From JAZQHR01 sp045540815 (GTDB taxonomy: Bacteria; Bacillota; Clostridia; UMGS1810), in contig JAZQHY010000062.1 of the NCBI GenBank assembly GCA_045540815.1, positions 1 through 20,939 on the forward strand: a DNA stretch of 20,939 nt, written 5' to 3'. Made by a program: the position numbers and the translations under genes. The notes beneath the pieces are model-generated. The model saw only the letters and a list, made by a program, of their open reading frames with translations. It did not search any database and had not been told where the DNA came from. This document shows, one piece after another, positions 6,676 through 13,238 of the stretch (positions are counted from its first letter, which is position 1; the number at the start of each line of letters is the position of its first letter).

Positions 6676-9600
6676 ATGAAAAATCTCAAAAAAGTATTAG
6701 CACTTGTTGTTGTATTTACAATGATGCTAAGCACAGTTGCTTTCGCAGCATATCCAGACGTTGATGCTGATGCTGACTACGCAACTGCTGTTGAAGTCCT
6801 ATCTGCTCTTAAAGTTCTACAGGGCGACGATCAGGGCAACTTCAATCCAGATGCTAACATCACAAGAGCAGAATTCGCTGCTGTTGTATGTAGAGCTCTA
6901 GGCCTTGAAAATTCTGCTAATGGTGCAAAAGGCGCAACTGCTTTCGCAGACGTTGCAGCTGACCACTGGGCTACTGGTTACATCAACCTAGCAAACCAGA
7001 TGGGTATCATCAACGGTATGGGTGATGGTACATTTGCTCCAGAAGCAAACGTTACTTTCGAACAGGCTGTTAAAATGCTTGTATGCTCACTAGGTTTTGA
7101 GTACATGGCTCAGACTAAAGGCGGTTACCCTACAGGTTACCTTGTAGTTGCTAACCAGTACGGCATTACTGATGGCGTAAAAGCTACTGCTTCTGAAGCA
7201 GCTTCTAGATCAGTTGTTGCTGAACTTACATACAACGCTTTAGACTGCCCTACAATGGAACAGTACTCTTACGGTACTGAAGAAGAATGGTTAGTATACG
7301 ACGGTCTTGGAACTGGCGTTACTTCTGAACTTAAGACTATTCTTTCTGGCAAACTAGACGTTGCTAAACTTTCAGGTGTTATCACATCTAACGAAAAAGT
7401 AGCTATCAACTCTGATGTTAAAGCTGAAAAAGGCGAAATCAAATTCCTAGTTACTGAAGACGTTAAGACTAAATTCGAAGAAGATTTCGATAAATATGAT
7501 TCACTAAAAGCTAAAGTTGCTGATTCAAACGCTGACGCGCTTGTAGGTAACAAAGTTGACCTATACATCACTGAAACTTCTAGAAACGTTTGGGAAGTTA
7601 TCGCTGCAATCCCAGAAGACGGCAAAAACATCGTTACTACTTTTGCTTCTTCTGATGTAAATGCAAAGAGCAACGCTAACATCATTTACTACGATGAAGA
7701 GGGCAAAAACTCTCCTACTAAACTAGAAGTAGCTTCTGATGCATACCTAGTAATCAACAACGAATACAAACTAACTTACGACATAGTAGGTGAAGATGAA
7801 GAAGGCGAAGAGGAAATCATCGAAGAAGCTGAAATGACTATCGCTACATTCATCAACAGATTAGAAAACGATCTACTTGGTGGTAGAGTTAAAGCTATTG
7901 ACTGGGATAACGACTACGAATATGATGTAGTATTCCTAGATGCTTACAAACACGCTATCGTTAAGAATGTAAACGCTTCTTCTGGCATGATCAGAACAGA
8001 AAACTATGGTAACATCGACCTTAAATTTGATGACGAAGACGTTATCGTTACTATCAACGACGTTAATGGTAACGCAGTAGCTGTTGAAGACATCGCTGCA
8101 GGCGACGTTCTAGCTATAATCTGTGATACAGCTGCATTCAGCGATTTTGAAGTTCTTGATATCACTGTTATCCCTAACGCATCTGCTACAGTTACTGGTA
8201 CTATCGATGAAATCAACATTGATGACAGAGAAGACCTTGCTGTAACTGACAAAGTATACGTTGATGGCGTAGCTTATGGTCTAAGCGTTCTTGATGGCGA
8301 CTCTAGAATCATGAACTTTGCAAAAATTGATGCTAACAGTGTTGGTACATTCTACCTAACTCTTGATGGCAAAATCATCGGTTTCGATGGTGACAAAGTT
8401 GCAAACGGCGACTATGCATTCATCCTTGATTCTGGTATCACTACTAGCGGTATCGGTGCTGGTGACCTTCAGCTAAAAGTTCTAACAGCTAAAGGCGAAA
8501 TCGCAACTTACACAGTTGCTAACAACGTAACTATCCCTAACAATGGTGACGAAGATGTATTCAGCATCAAAGTTGCAGACCCAGATGGGGATGACACTAT
8601 TGGCGAAGATTCTTTCCCAGCTGATGCATTCGATGACACTGTATGGGCTGATTACAATTCAGATAACGTAAGAGCAACTCTTGAGGCTCTTGGTACTCCA
8701 GATGCTTCTGATCTTACAGAAAGATTTGTTAAGATTAAACTTAACTCTGCTAACAAAATCACTAGAATCGAAATCCCTGGTATCGACGAAGATTTCGATA
8801 TAAACGATGATTACGATGACGAAGCTGACCCAGCAGAATACAAATCTAAAGGCAACAAGATCGGTAATGCTGTTCTTGCTGACTCTGCAGTAATATTCGT
8901 TCTTGATTCTGATGAAGACTACACTGAGTCTACAGTTAAGACTGCAGCTGAAGCTTTCGTAAACGAGAACAAATATGCTGGTTATATGTACAGCGGAAAT
9001 GAAACTGGTAGCTACGAAGCTGCTCTAATCACTTACAGCGGTGCTAAGATTCCTGCTGAAGATGGAGTTGCTATCGTTACTAGCGTAACTACTATCTCAA
9101 CTGCTGATGGCGACGACGCTAAGAAAGTTAGATTCATCCAGAACGGTTCTGAAGATGAAAAAGTTATCACTATCGTAGAAGGCAAAGCTACTGACCTAAC
9201 TGGTTGGGACGGCGAAGCTGCTACTTCTAAAGTATCTGATGTAGATGACATCACTCTTGCTGTTGGTGACGTATTCGTTTACACTGCAAACGACAAAGGC
9301 GTTGTTGATTCATTCGCTACTGTAGCTACAAGAACAGAAGCTACTTATGCATTATCTACTTATGCTACAACTGGTGCTAATGCTGAGGACGAAGATGTTG
9401 AATACGTATATGGTTACATCACTGATATAAACGGTGATATCGTTGAAGTTGAAGGTACAAAATATGTTATCGGCGACGACGCTAACCAGTACTACTTCAA
9501 ACACATCAGCTCTAAGGACTACAAGCTTGAGGCTGGTTCTTGGTGGGCAGGTAAAGTTGACGAAGTTGACACAACTGAAGAAGGCGACAAAGTATCTTAC

Positions 9601-9702
9601 GTTCTAATCAAACTTTACGATAAAGACGTAACTGATATCATTGCTCTTGACCACGCTGATGGTAGAGTACTTATTCCTGCTGAAGAAGAGGAAGAAGAAT
9701 AA
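6676..9702 (+). CDS. Secreted SLH-domain (S-layer type) protein
   Basis: A 1008-residue exported protein. Residues 1-24 form a classic signal peptide (KNLKK, a hydrophobic core, then VAFA before AYPDV). Three SLH domains follow, about 26-77, 90-142 and 150-190; they would anchor the protein to secondary cell-wall polymers. The first keeps the ITRAEF motif, the second has VTFEQA, and the third is more divergent. The remaining 800 residues are rich in Asp, Glu, Thr and Val, read like a series of beta domains, and end in six Glu. No enzyme motif was recognised. ATG 6676 is chosen because AAGGGAGGA lies 10 nt upstream; an in-frame TTG at 6667 is too close to that site. Codon use is strongly biased (GCT, GTT, ACT, ATC, AAC, GAC) unlike its neighbours, suggesting very high expression. 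Probably the main S-layer or another abundant surface protein. Confidence 0.9.
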   Translation: MKNLKKVLALVVVFTMMLSTVAFAAYPDVDADADYATAVEVLSALKVLQGDDQGNFNPDANITRAEFAAVVCRALGLENSANGAKGATAFADVAADHWATGYINLANQMGIINGMGDGTFAPEANVTFEQAVKMLVCSLGFEYMAQTKGGYPTGYLVVANQYGITDGVKATASEAASRSVVAELTYNALDCPTMEQYSYGTEEEWLVYDGLGTGVTSELKTILSGKLDVAKLSGVITSNEKVAINSDVKAEKGEIKFLVTEDVKTKFEEDFDKYDSLKAKVADSNADALVGNKVDLYITETSRNVWEVIAAIPEDGKNIVTTFASSDVNAKSNANIIYYDEEGKNSPTKLEVASDAYLVINNEYKLTYDIVGEDEEGEEEIIEEAEMTIATFINRLENDLLGGRVKAIDWDNDYEYDVVFLDAYKHAIVKNVNASSGMIRTENYGNIDLKFDDEDVIVTINDVNGNAVAVEDIAAGDVLAIICDTAAFSDFEVLDITVIPNASATVTGTIDEINIDDREDLAVTDKVYVDGVAYGLSVLDGDSRIMNFAKIDANSVGTFYLTLDGKIIGFDGDKVANGDYAFILDSGITTSGIGAGDLQLKVLTAKGEIATYTVANNVTIPNNGDEDVFSIKVADPDGDDTIGEDSFPADAFDDTVWADYNSDNVRATLEALGTPDASDLTERFVKIKLNSANKITRIEIPGIDEDFDINDDYDDEADPAEYKSKGNKIGNAVLADSAVIFVLDSDEDYTESTVKTAAEAFVNENKYAGYMYSGNETGSYEAALITYSGAKIPAEDGVAIVTSVTTISTADGDDAKKVRFIQNGSEDEKVITIVEGKATDLTGWDGEAATSKVSDVDDITLAVGDVFVYTANDKGVVDSFATVATRTEATYALSTYATTGANAEDEDVEYVYGYITDINGDIVEVEGTKYVIGDDANQYYFKHISSKDYKLEAGSWWAGKVDEVDTTEEGDKVSYVLIKLYDKDVTDIIALDHADGRVLIPAEEEEEE

Positions 9703-9725
9703 TCTATAATCTTTAAGATTATATT

Positions 9726-9758
9726 AAAAAGACGGTTCATTTTGAACCGTCTTTTTTT
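9726..9758 (+). terminator. Terminator of S-layer gene
   Basis: Stem GACGGTTCA/TGAACCGTC (9731-9739 with 9743-9751), extended by A/T pairs, has a 3-nt loop and ends in a run of T. It lies 24 nt after the stop codon. Confidence 0.93.
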
Positions 9759-9771
9759 ATGCTTATAAAAG

Positions 9772-9871
9772 GCTCTCTTTACACAAGGGAGCTGTCACAA
9801 AGTGACTGAGGGATTGTTCCAACAACCCTTCCGTCACACTTCGTGTGCCACCTTCCCTTACACAGGGAAGG
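9772..9871. repeat. Two-armed hairpin repeat, copy 1
   Basis: Outer hairpins are GCTCTCTT/AAGGGAGC (9772-9779 with 9785-9792) and CCTTCCCT/AGGGAAGG (9851-9858 with 9864-9871); both have a TACAC loop. Inner hairpins are GTCAC/GTGAC (9794-9798 with 9802-9806) and CACAC/GTGTG. The two arms are also roughly inverted copies of each other, so the element is one long imperfect palindrome with a MITE-like shape. No protein is expected from it. Confidence 0.8.
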
Positions 9872-9880
9872 ATTATTTAT

Positions 9881-10120
9881 CTACCAATACTTTTCTACAT
9901 CTACTATAATGATATCTTCGCCCATTTTCTTTATGTATTCCCACGGAATTACTATACCCTTTACAGAGCCAAACATCTTTACCTTTGACCGACCGGGCAC
10001 AATTATCGACGCTATTTTCCCTGTTTCTTCATCTATTTCAAGGTCATACACAAAACCAAGCTTCTCTCCGTCGCATAGGTTTACCACCTCTTTGCATTTA
10101 AAATCCCCTGCACGAAACAT
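9881..10120 (-). CDS. YlmC/YmxH-family PRC-barrel protein
   Basis: A 79-residue protein beginning MFRAGDFKCKEVVNLCDGEK, matching the PRC-barrel sporulation family YlmC/YmxH. The barrel includes LGFVYDLEIDEETGKIASII and a VPGRSKVKMFG loop, then GIVIPWEYIKKMGEDIIIVD. Family members are small cytoplasmic proteins found in spore formers; their exact role is unknown. The ATG at 10120 is chosen because GGAGGTGATAAT sits directly upstream; a longer frame starting at 10156 adds 12 residues without a ribosome site. A TATAAT (10140-10145, minus strand) lies so close to the ribosome site that the leader would be very short. The gene's 3' end lies 9 nt from a hairpin repeat. Confidence 0.87.
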   Translation of the reverse strand: MFRAGDFKCKEVVNLCDGEKLGFVYDLEIDEETGKIASIIVPGRSKVKMFGSVKGIVIPWEYIKKMGEDIIIVDVEKYW

Positions 10121-10305
10121 ATTATCACCTCCAAACCATATTATAGAGAACCCCACCGTGCTACATTCCCATTAAAACTTTCCACAGTTACAATGTGAAA
10201 ACCAACAAATATTACACTATTTAAAATTATGAAAAATTTTTCATTAATATGAATTTTGAATTTTTAATTTAAAAATCGAAAATAATAATATTGTAAAAAT
10301 AAAAC

Positions 10306-10329
10306 GGAACGAGCAAGCCCGTTCCCTAC
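10306..10329 (-). repeat. REP-like hairpin, copy 2
   Basis: Stem GGAACG/CGTTCC (10306-10311 with 10320-10325), loop AGCAAGCC, then CTAC (10326-10329). On the minus strand this is GTAG followed directly by the hairpin. It faces copy 3 at 10409. The stretch 10157-10464 has no gene: its left part is plain AT-rich DNA, its right part is REP-like elements. Confidence 0.8.
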
Positions 10330-10366
10330 GAGGTGGTTGACATTAATTTGTTTGACACTGACGGAC

Positions 10367-10388
10367 GGGCATGGAAACTCGCCCCTAC
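10367..10388 (-). repeat. Degenerate REP-like hairpin
   Basis: GGGC (10367-10370) can pair with GCCC (10381-10384) and is followed by CTAC (10385-10388). The stem is short; it is called because it has the same tail and lies between two good copies. Confidence 0.4.
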
Positions 10389-10408
10389 ACTTTATATTAA
10401 ATTTATCT

Positions 10409-10432
10409 GTAGGGCAGGGGCTTGCTCCTGCC
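10409..10432 (+). repeat. REP-like hairpin, copy 3
   Basis: GTAG (10409-10412) then stem GGCAGG/CCTGCC (10413-10418 with 10427-10432) and loop GGCTTGCT. The loop is identical to copies 1, 2 and 4 read on the minus strand while both stem arms differ. The ribosome site of the next gene starts 18 nt later. Confidence 0.8.
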
Positions 10433-10464
10433 GAAAAATCAGAAAACAAAAAGGAGAATTAACT

Positions 10465-10641
10465 ATGATTAAAGGACTTACCACAGGACTTATTGCAGGT
10501 ACTATTATCGGTGCTGCTATGGGAATGATGATTGACCCGATAAACGACAAGCAACACAGACGTATGTCAAATCAGAAAAACCGACTATTTCGCACAATGG
10601 GATGTGCGATAGACACTATGCTAGACAATATGCGTGCATAA
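10465..10641 (+). CDS. Small YtxH-like membrane-anchored protein
   Basis: A 58-residue protein, MIKGLTTGLIAGTIIGAAMG and onward. A glycine-rich hydrophobic helix (about 3-23) is followed by a basic, charged tail with DPINDKQHRR. This N-terminal pattern resembles YtxH-type proteins, which are small membrane-anchored proteins linked to stress and of uncertain role. The start is set by AAGGAG (10451-10456), 8 nt before the ATG; the longer open frame upstream runs through repeat DNA. It converges with trxA. The shared hairpin downstream lacks a T-run on this strand, so termination of this gene is unclear. Confidence 0.65.
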   Translation: MIKGLTTGLIAGTIIGAAMGMMIDPINDKQHRRMSNQKNRLFRTMGCAIDTMLDNMRA

Positions 10642-10668
10642 AAAAAGGAACGTAAAATTACGTTCCTT
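10641..10668 (-). terminator. Terminator of trxA
   Basis: Stem 10645-10654 with 10659-10668 (AAGGAACGTA/TACGTTCCTT) ends in a T-run on the minus strand (10641-10646). It lies 12 nt after the trxA stop codon and overlaps the last base of the convergent small gene. Confidence 0.88.
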
Positions 10669-10680
10669 ACATATCATACC

Positions 10681-11004
10681 TTACATATTCTCTTCTATAA
10701 GTTCAACTAACGCGTCCTTTGGTCTGCCACCGACAATTGTTTCCACTGCGTTACCATTTTTAAAAAGAATAAACGTAGGAATGGATGCTACTCTATACTC
10801 CATCGCTATGTCCTGCGCTTCGTCAACGTCAATCTTGCACACTACCGCTTTGTCCGCCATTTCGTCGGCTATTGCGTCCACGATAGGAGCCATCATTTTA
10901 CACGGACCGCACCAAGTGGCGAAGAAATCTACCAATACAGGTTTGTCGTTATTTAAAACTATTTCTTTAAAATTTTCACTTGTTAAATGAATTGTATTTG
11001 ACAT
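10681..11004 (-). CDS. trxA: Thioredoxin
   Basis: A 107-residue cytoplasmic thioredoxin that reduces protein disulfides using electrons from thioredoxin reductase. The redox motif WCGPC (31-35) and the cis-proline of SIPTF (Pro76) are intact, with the usual VDFFATWCGPCK context and a C-terminal GGRPKDALVELIEE helix. Length is typical. The ATG is preceded by AAAGGAGGAA at good spacing. A REP-like hairpin ends 8 nt upstream of the ribosome site, so any promoter lies beyond it or the gene is read from the YigZ gene. No reductase gene is present nearby. Confidence 0.97.
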   Translation of the reverse strand: MSNTIHLTSENFKEIVLNNDKPVLVDFFATWCGPCKMMAPIVDAIADEMADKAVVCKIDVDEAQDIAMEYRVASIPTFILFKNGNAVETIVGGRPKDALVELIEENM

Positions 11005-11025
11005 ATTATTTCCTCCTTTGTATTC

Positions 11026-11049
11026 GGAACGAGCAAGCCCGTTCCCTAC
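11026..11049 (-). repeat. REP-like hairpin, copy 4
   Basis: Stem GGAACG/CGTTCC (11026-11031 with 11040-11045), loop AGCAAGCC and CTAC tail (11046-11049); same sequence as copy 2. It lies in the trxA leader, just upstream of the ribosome site. Confidence 0.8.
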
Positions 11050-11080
11050 AGGTTTTGTGTTAATGTATTGTACATCGTGT

Positions 11081-11106
11081 GGAACGCCACACAGGGTGTT
11101 CCCTAC
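11081..11106 (-). repeat. REP-like hairpin, divergent copy 5
   Basis: Stem GGAACGCC/GGTGTTCC (11081-11088 with 11095-11102, one G-T pair), loop ACACAG and CTAC tail (11103-11106). The loop is unlike the other copies but the design is the same. It ends 9 nt from the YigZ-family stop codon. Confidence 0.65.
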
Positions 11107-11115
11107 GGATTACAT

Positions 11116-11736
11116 TTATATTTCTACATAATTTTTACCCATATTTTCTATATTTAAACCATTTCCAAGCTCGGTTGTAAGTGTTTGGGTCAAATGCTCG
11201 GTCTTGTCCACCTCAGAAACGACAGTTACAGTAACCTTGTCGGTATATTCGGTGTCTTTAAGCATAGCACCTTCCGATTTTATTATGTGCTCTATTTTGC
11301 TCAAAAATGTATAATCTGCGTTTATCTTAATTATATCGCAATATTTCTTGTACAGCCTGCCTGCCTTTTCAAGTCCTTCCTTTGCAGAAAGGGTATATGC
11401 GCGGATAAGTCCGCCTGTGCCTAAAAGTATACCGCCAAAATATCTCGTTACCACGCACACAACGTCAGTATATCCTTCCTTTTCAAGCAGCTCAAGCACG
11501 GGAAAACCGCCTGTTTTTGAAGGCTCTCCGTCATCAGAATATTTCTTCGTTCCGTCAGCCAATATATACGCGTAAACGTTATGACGCGCGTCGTAATGTT
11601 TCTTTTTTATACGCGCGATAAAGTCGTTTGCGGCATCTACCGTTTCCACACGCATAATGTTTGATATAAATTTTGATTTTTTCTCGGTAATTTCCGCAGT
11701 TGCCATTGACTTTACAGACATATATTCGTTTTCCAC
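11116..11736 (-). CDS. YigZ/IMPACT (UPF0029) family protein
   Basis: A 206-residue cytoplasmic protein. The N-terminal UPF0029 domain is clear: KKKHYDARHNVYAYIL (44-59), SDDGEPSKTGG (67-77) and the family signature RYFGGILLGTGGLIRAY (98-114). The C-terminal 70 residues fit DUF1949. The family (YigZ, YvyE, eukaryotic IMPACT) is widespread; its role is linked to translation or RNA binding but is not settled. The start is GTG, supported by AAAGGAGG 8 nt upstream; an in-frame ATG at 11721 would lose five residues. The DNA just upstream is a hairpin repeat (11761-11876), so its promoter is not evident. Confidence 0.9.
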   Translation of the reverse strand: MENEYMSVKSMATAEITEKKSKFISNIMRVETVDAANDFIARIKKKHYDARHNVYAYILADGTKKYSDDGEPSKTGGFPVLELLEKEGYTDVVCVVTRYFGGILLGTGGLIRAYTLSAKEGLEKAGRLYKKYCDIIKINADYTFLSKIEHIIKSEGAMLKDTEYTDKVTVTVVSEVDKTEHLTQTLTTELGNGLNIENMGKNYVEI

Positions 11737-11760
11737 GTTTTTCGCCTCCTTTGCTATTGG

Positions 11761-11876
11761 CTTCTCCTTGAGGAGAAGCTGTCACGTAGTGACTGATGAG
11801 GTGTAGATACGTTAGTATCGTGAAGACTATTCCACCTCATCCACCGCAAGCGGTCCCCCTTCCCCTCTAGGGGAAG
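11761..11876. repeat. Two-armed hairpin repeat, copy 2
   Basis: Left arm: CTTCTCC/GGAGAAG (11761-11767 with 11772-11778), then GTCAC/GTGAC (11781-11785 with 11789-11793), then GATGAGGTG. Right arm: CACCTCATC (11833-11841), ACCGC/GCGGT (11843-11847 with 11850-11854), then CTTCCCC/GGGGAAG (11859-11865 with 11870-11876). The arms mirror each other, with different but self-complementary stems. The middle (11804-11832) looks unique. Confidence 0.82.
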
Positions 11877-11910
11877 GCACGTATTATATATATTCTACCA
11901 CAAAACAAAA

Positions 11911-11933
11911 GAAGGGGCAAGCCCCTTCCCTAC
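11911..11933 (-). repeat. REP-like hairpin, copy 6
   Basis: Stem GAAGGGGC/GCCCCTTC (11911-11918 with 11921-11928) ends in CCTAC. Its core GGCAAGCC matches the other copies. It forms a convergent pair with copy 7, 20 nt away. Confidence 0.75.
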
Positions 11934-11953
11934 GATGTGATATCTATTTATTT

Positions 11954-11977
11954 GTAGGGCAGGGGCTTGCTCCTGCC
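11954..11977 (+). repeat. REP-like hairpin, copy 7
   Basis: GTAG (11954-11957), stem GGCAGG/CCTGCC (11958-11963 with 11972-11977), loop GGCTTGCT. Identical to copy 3 and, with one single-base deletion, similar beyond the hairpin into the amidase stop codon. Confidence 0.8.
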
Positions 11978-11982
11978 GAAAA

Positions 11983-12723
11983 TCAGACAATCGTTATATA
12001 CCTTGCAAGCGCATAGCCGACGCTATAGTTATACCCCACAACGTACCAATCGCCTGTACGCGAATACACAGTCACCTGTGCGCCGTTTGGCATACGCGCC
12101 TTTATAGGTGCGTTTACGTTTGGAAACGCGCGCAGGTTAAGGTTTCCCGACTGGATAGACACTCTGCCCTGTCTTACTGTTTGCGGCGACACAAACGGAA
12201 TACCAAAATAATCAGTAAGCGACACGACGAGATTTGCGGCGATGTTATTTATATTATTTTTAATCCATGTTGCATCGTTTATGTTATCGTGATATGCAAG
12301 CTCCAAAAACACGCTTGGCGCACGAGTTCTGGTCACTTCGCCGATAGTGGTGGTAGGCACGGTACGGACAAGGTTTGGAAGCGGATATATTTCTTTTAAA
12401 TTATTTGCAAATATAGTTGCTGCACGAAAACCCTGACGGCTTCGCGGATAATAGTACACGTCCGAGCCACGTTTTGAGCCGTACTGCCCCTCGGGTGCGG
12501 CGTTTGAATGAATAGCAAGGTGAAGGTCATAATTACCTGCATTTGACGCGCGGATTGACGATGCAGCGGTCATACTCGGTGTGTTCCTTGTGTACTGGAT
12601 ACCGCTCGCCTCAAGATATGGTATCATAGCATCGGCTATCAAATTCATATAATATTCCTCTGTACCGCCGTTTACAAACAGGTTATTTTCCTGTGTTGAC
12701 GGGCTTAGATATATTGATGGCAT
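11983..12723 (-). CDS. N-acetylmuramoyl-L-alanine amidase with SH3 domain
   Basis: A 246-residue Amidase_3-type wall hydrolase that would cut the bond between MurNAc and the stem peptide. Visible active-site candidates are Glu23 (GGTEEYYMNL), His72 (LHLAIHSNA) and Glu141 (SVFLELAYHDN). The first zinc ligand of classic amidases, His in LDPGHGG, is replaced: the aligned segment is YLSPSTQ, with Thr10. His68 or His145 might substitute. Residues 183-244 form a bacterial SH3 domain (NLNLRAFPNVNAPI, GDWYVVGY) for wall binding. There is no signal peptide, as for its divergent neighbours, which fits action on the spore wall or release by lysis. ATG 12723 follows AAAGGGG. The stop codon lies at the edge of a REP-like repeat. 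Confidence 0.87.
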   Translation of the reverse strand: MPSIYLSPSTQENNLFVNGGTEEYYMNLIADAMIPYLEASGIQYTRNTPSMTAASSIRASNAGNYDLHLAIHSNAAPEGQYGSKRGSDVYYYPRSRQGFRAATIFANNLKEIYPLPNLVRTVPTTTIGEVTRTRAPSVFLELAYHDNINDATWIKNNINNIAANLVVSLTDYFGIPFVSPQTVRQGRVSIQSGNLNLRAFPNVNAPIKARMPNGAQVTVYSRTGDWYVVGYNYSVGYALARYITIV

Positions 12724-12760
12724 AATTAAAAACCCCTTTCGTTTAGTGTTGTCTACAAAT

Positions 12761-12816
12761 ATTATATGATGAGATTTTAAAAAAAGTTCATTTTGGTGAT
12801 GGTTTGTGAATATAAT
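12761..12816. promoter_or_regulatory. Divergent promoter region between amidase and beta-sandwich gene
   Basis: Two perfect TATAAT boxes point outward: minus strand 12761-12766 toward the amidase and plus strand 12811-12816 toward the 126-residue gene. Neither has a good -35 box at 17-18 nt (GAACTT and TTCATT), so an activator or a sporulation sigma factor is possible. Ribosome site AGGAGG for the plus gene is at 12836-12841. Confidence 0.4.
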
Positions 12817-12847
12817 TTTGTAGGTATTATTAGATAGGAGGTTTTAT

Positions 12848-13228
12848 ATGAGTTCAGGTTATATAAAAGTACACGCGTTTGCCGCGGCGCAGGCGCTTCC
12901 TGTAAAAAACGCAACTGTCACGTTTACCGAAACAAACGGCGATGTGATAGCCGAGCGCACCACTAATCTAAACGGACAGACGACGCTTGTGGAGATAGAA
13001 ACTCCTGACAAAAACTTGTCGCAAAGTCCGCAGGAAAACGGAACGCAGGTTTTTTCCGTTATAAACATAAAGGTGACAGCACCGATGTATCAGACTATGA
13101 TATTTGAAGAGGTTCAGGTGTTTTCAGGCGAGGTAAGTATACAGAATGTGTTTTTGATTCCGCTCCCTGAATACGATGCGCCAAACAATCAACCGCAGAC
13201 CTTTACGGTAGTCCCACAAACGTTATAA
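12848..13228 (+). CDS. Leaderless CNA_B/transthyretin-like beta-sandwich protein
   Basis: A 126-residue protein of unknown function. GYIKVHAFAAAQALPVKNAT, followed by VTFTETNGDVIAERTTNLNG, is the pattern of carboxypeptidase-regulatory or CNA_B-like beta-sandwich domains: a linker, a proline-containing turn, then alternating strands. Such domains are structural and bind other proteins or the wall. There is no signal peptide or membrane helix. The tail is Pro/Gln-rich and ends TFTVVPQTL. ATG follows AGGAGG at 6 nt. The stop codon overlaps the ribosome site of the SleC-like gene 10 nt downstream, so the two are coupled; it is probably a partner of that hydrolase. Confidence 0.7.
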   Translation: MSSGYIKVHAFAAAQALPVKNATVTFTETNGDVIAERTTNLNGQTTLVEIETPDKNLSQSPQENGTQVFSVINIKVTAPMYQTMIFEEVQVFSGEVSIQNVFLIPLPEYDAPNNQPQTFTVVPQTL

Positions 13229-13238
13229 GGAGGTAATT

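Noticed and set aside
10121..10168. A SigF/SigG-like promoter (GAATG, 18 nt, TATAATA) for the PRC-barrel gene
   Set aside because: The match is suggestive for a sporulation gene, but transcription would begin at the ribosome site itself, leaving almost no leader.
10306..11977. CRISPR array or tandem repeat
   Set aside because: The repeats are irregularly spaced, occur in both orientations and have no uniform spacers or cas genes.
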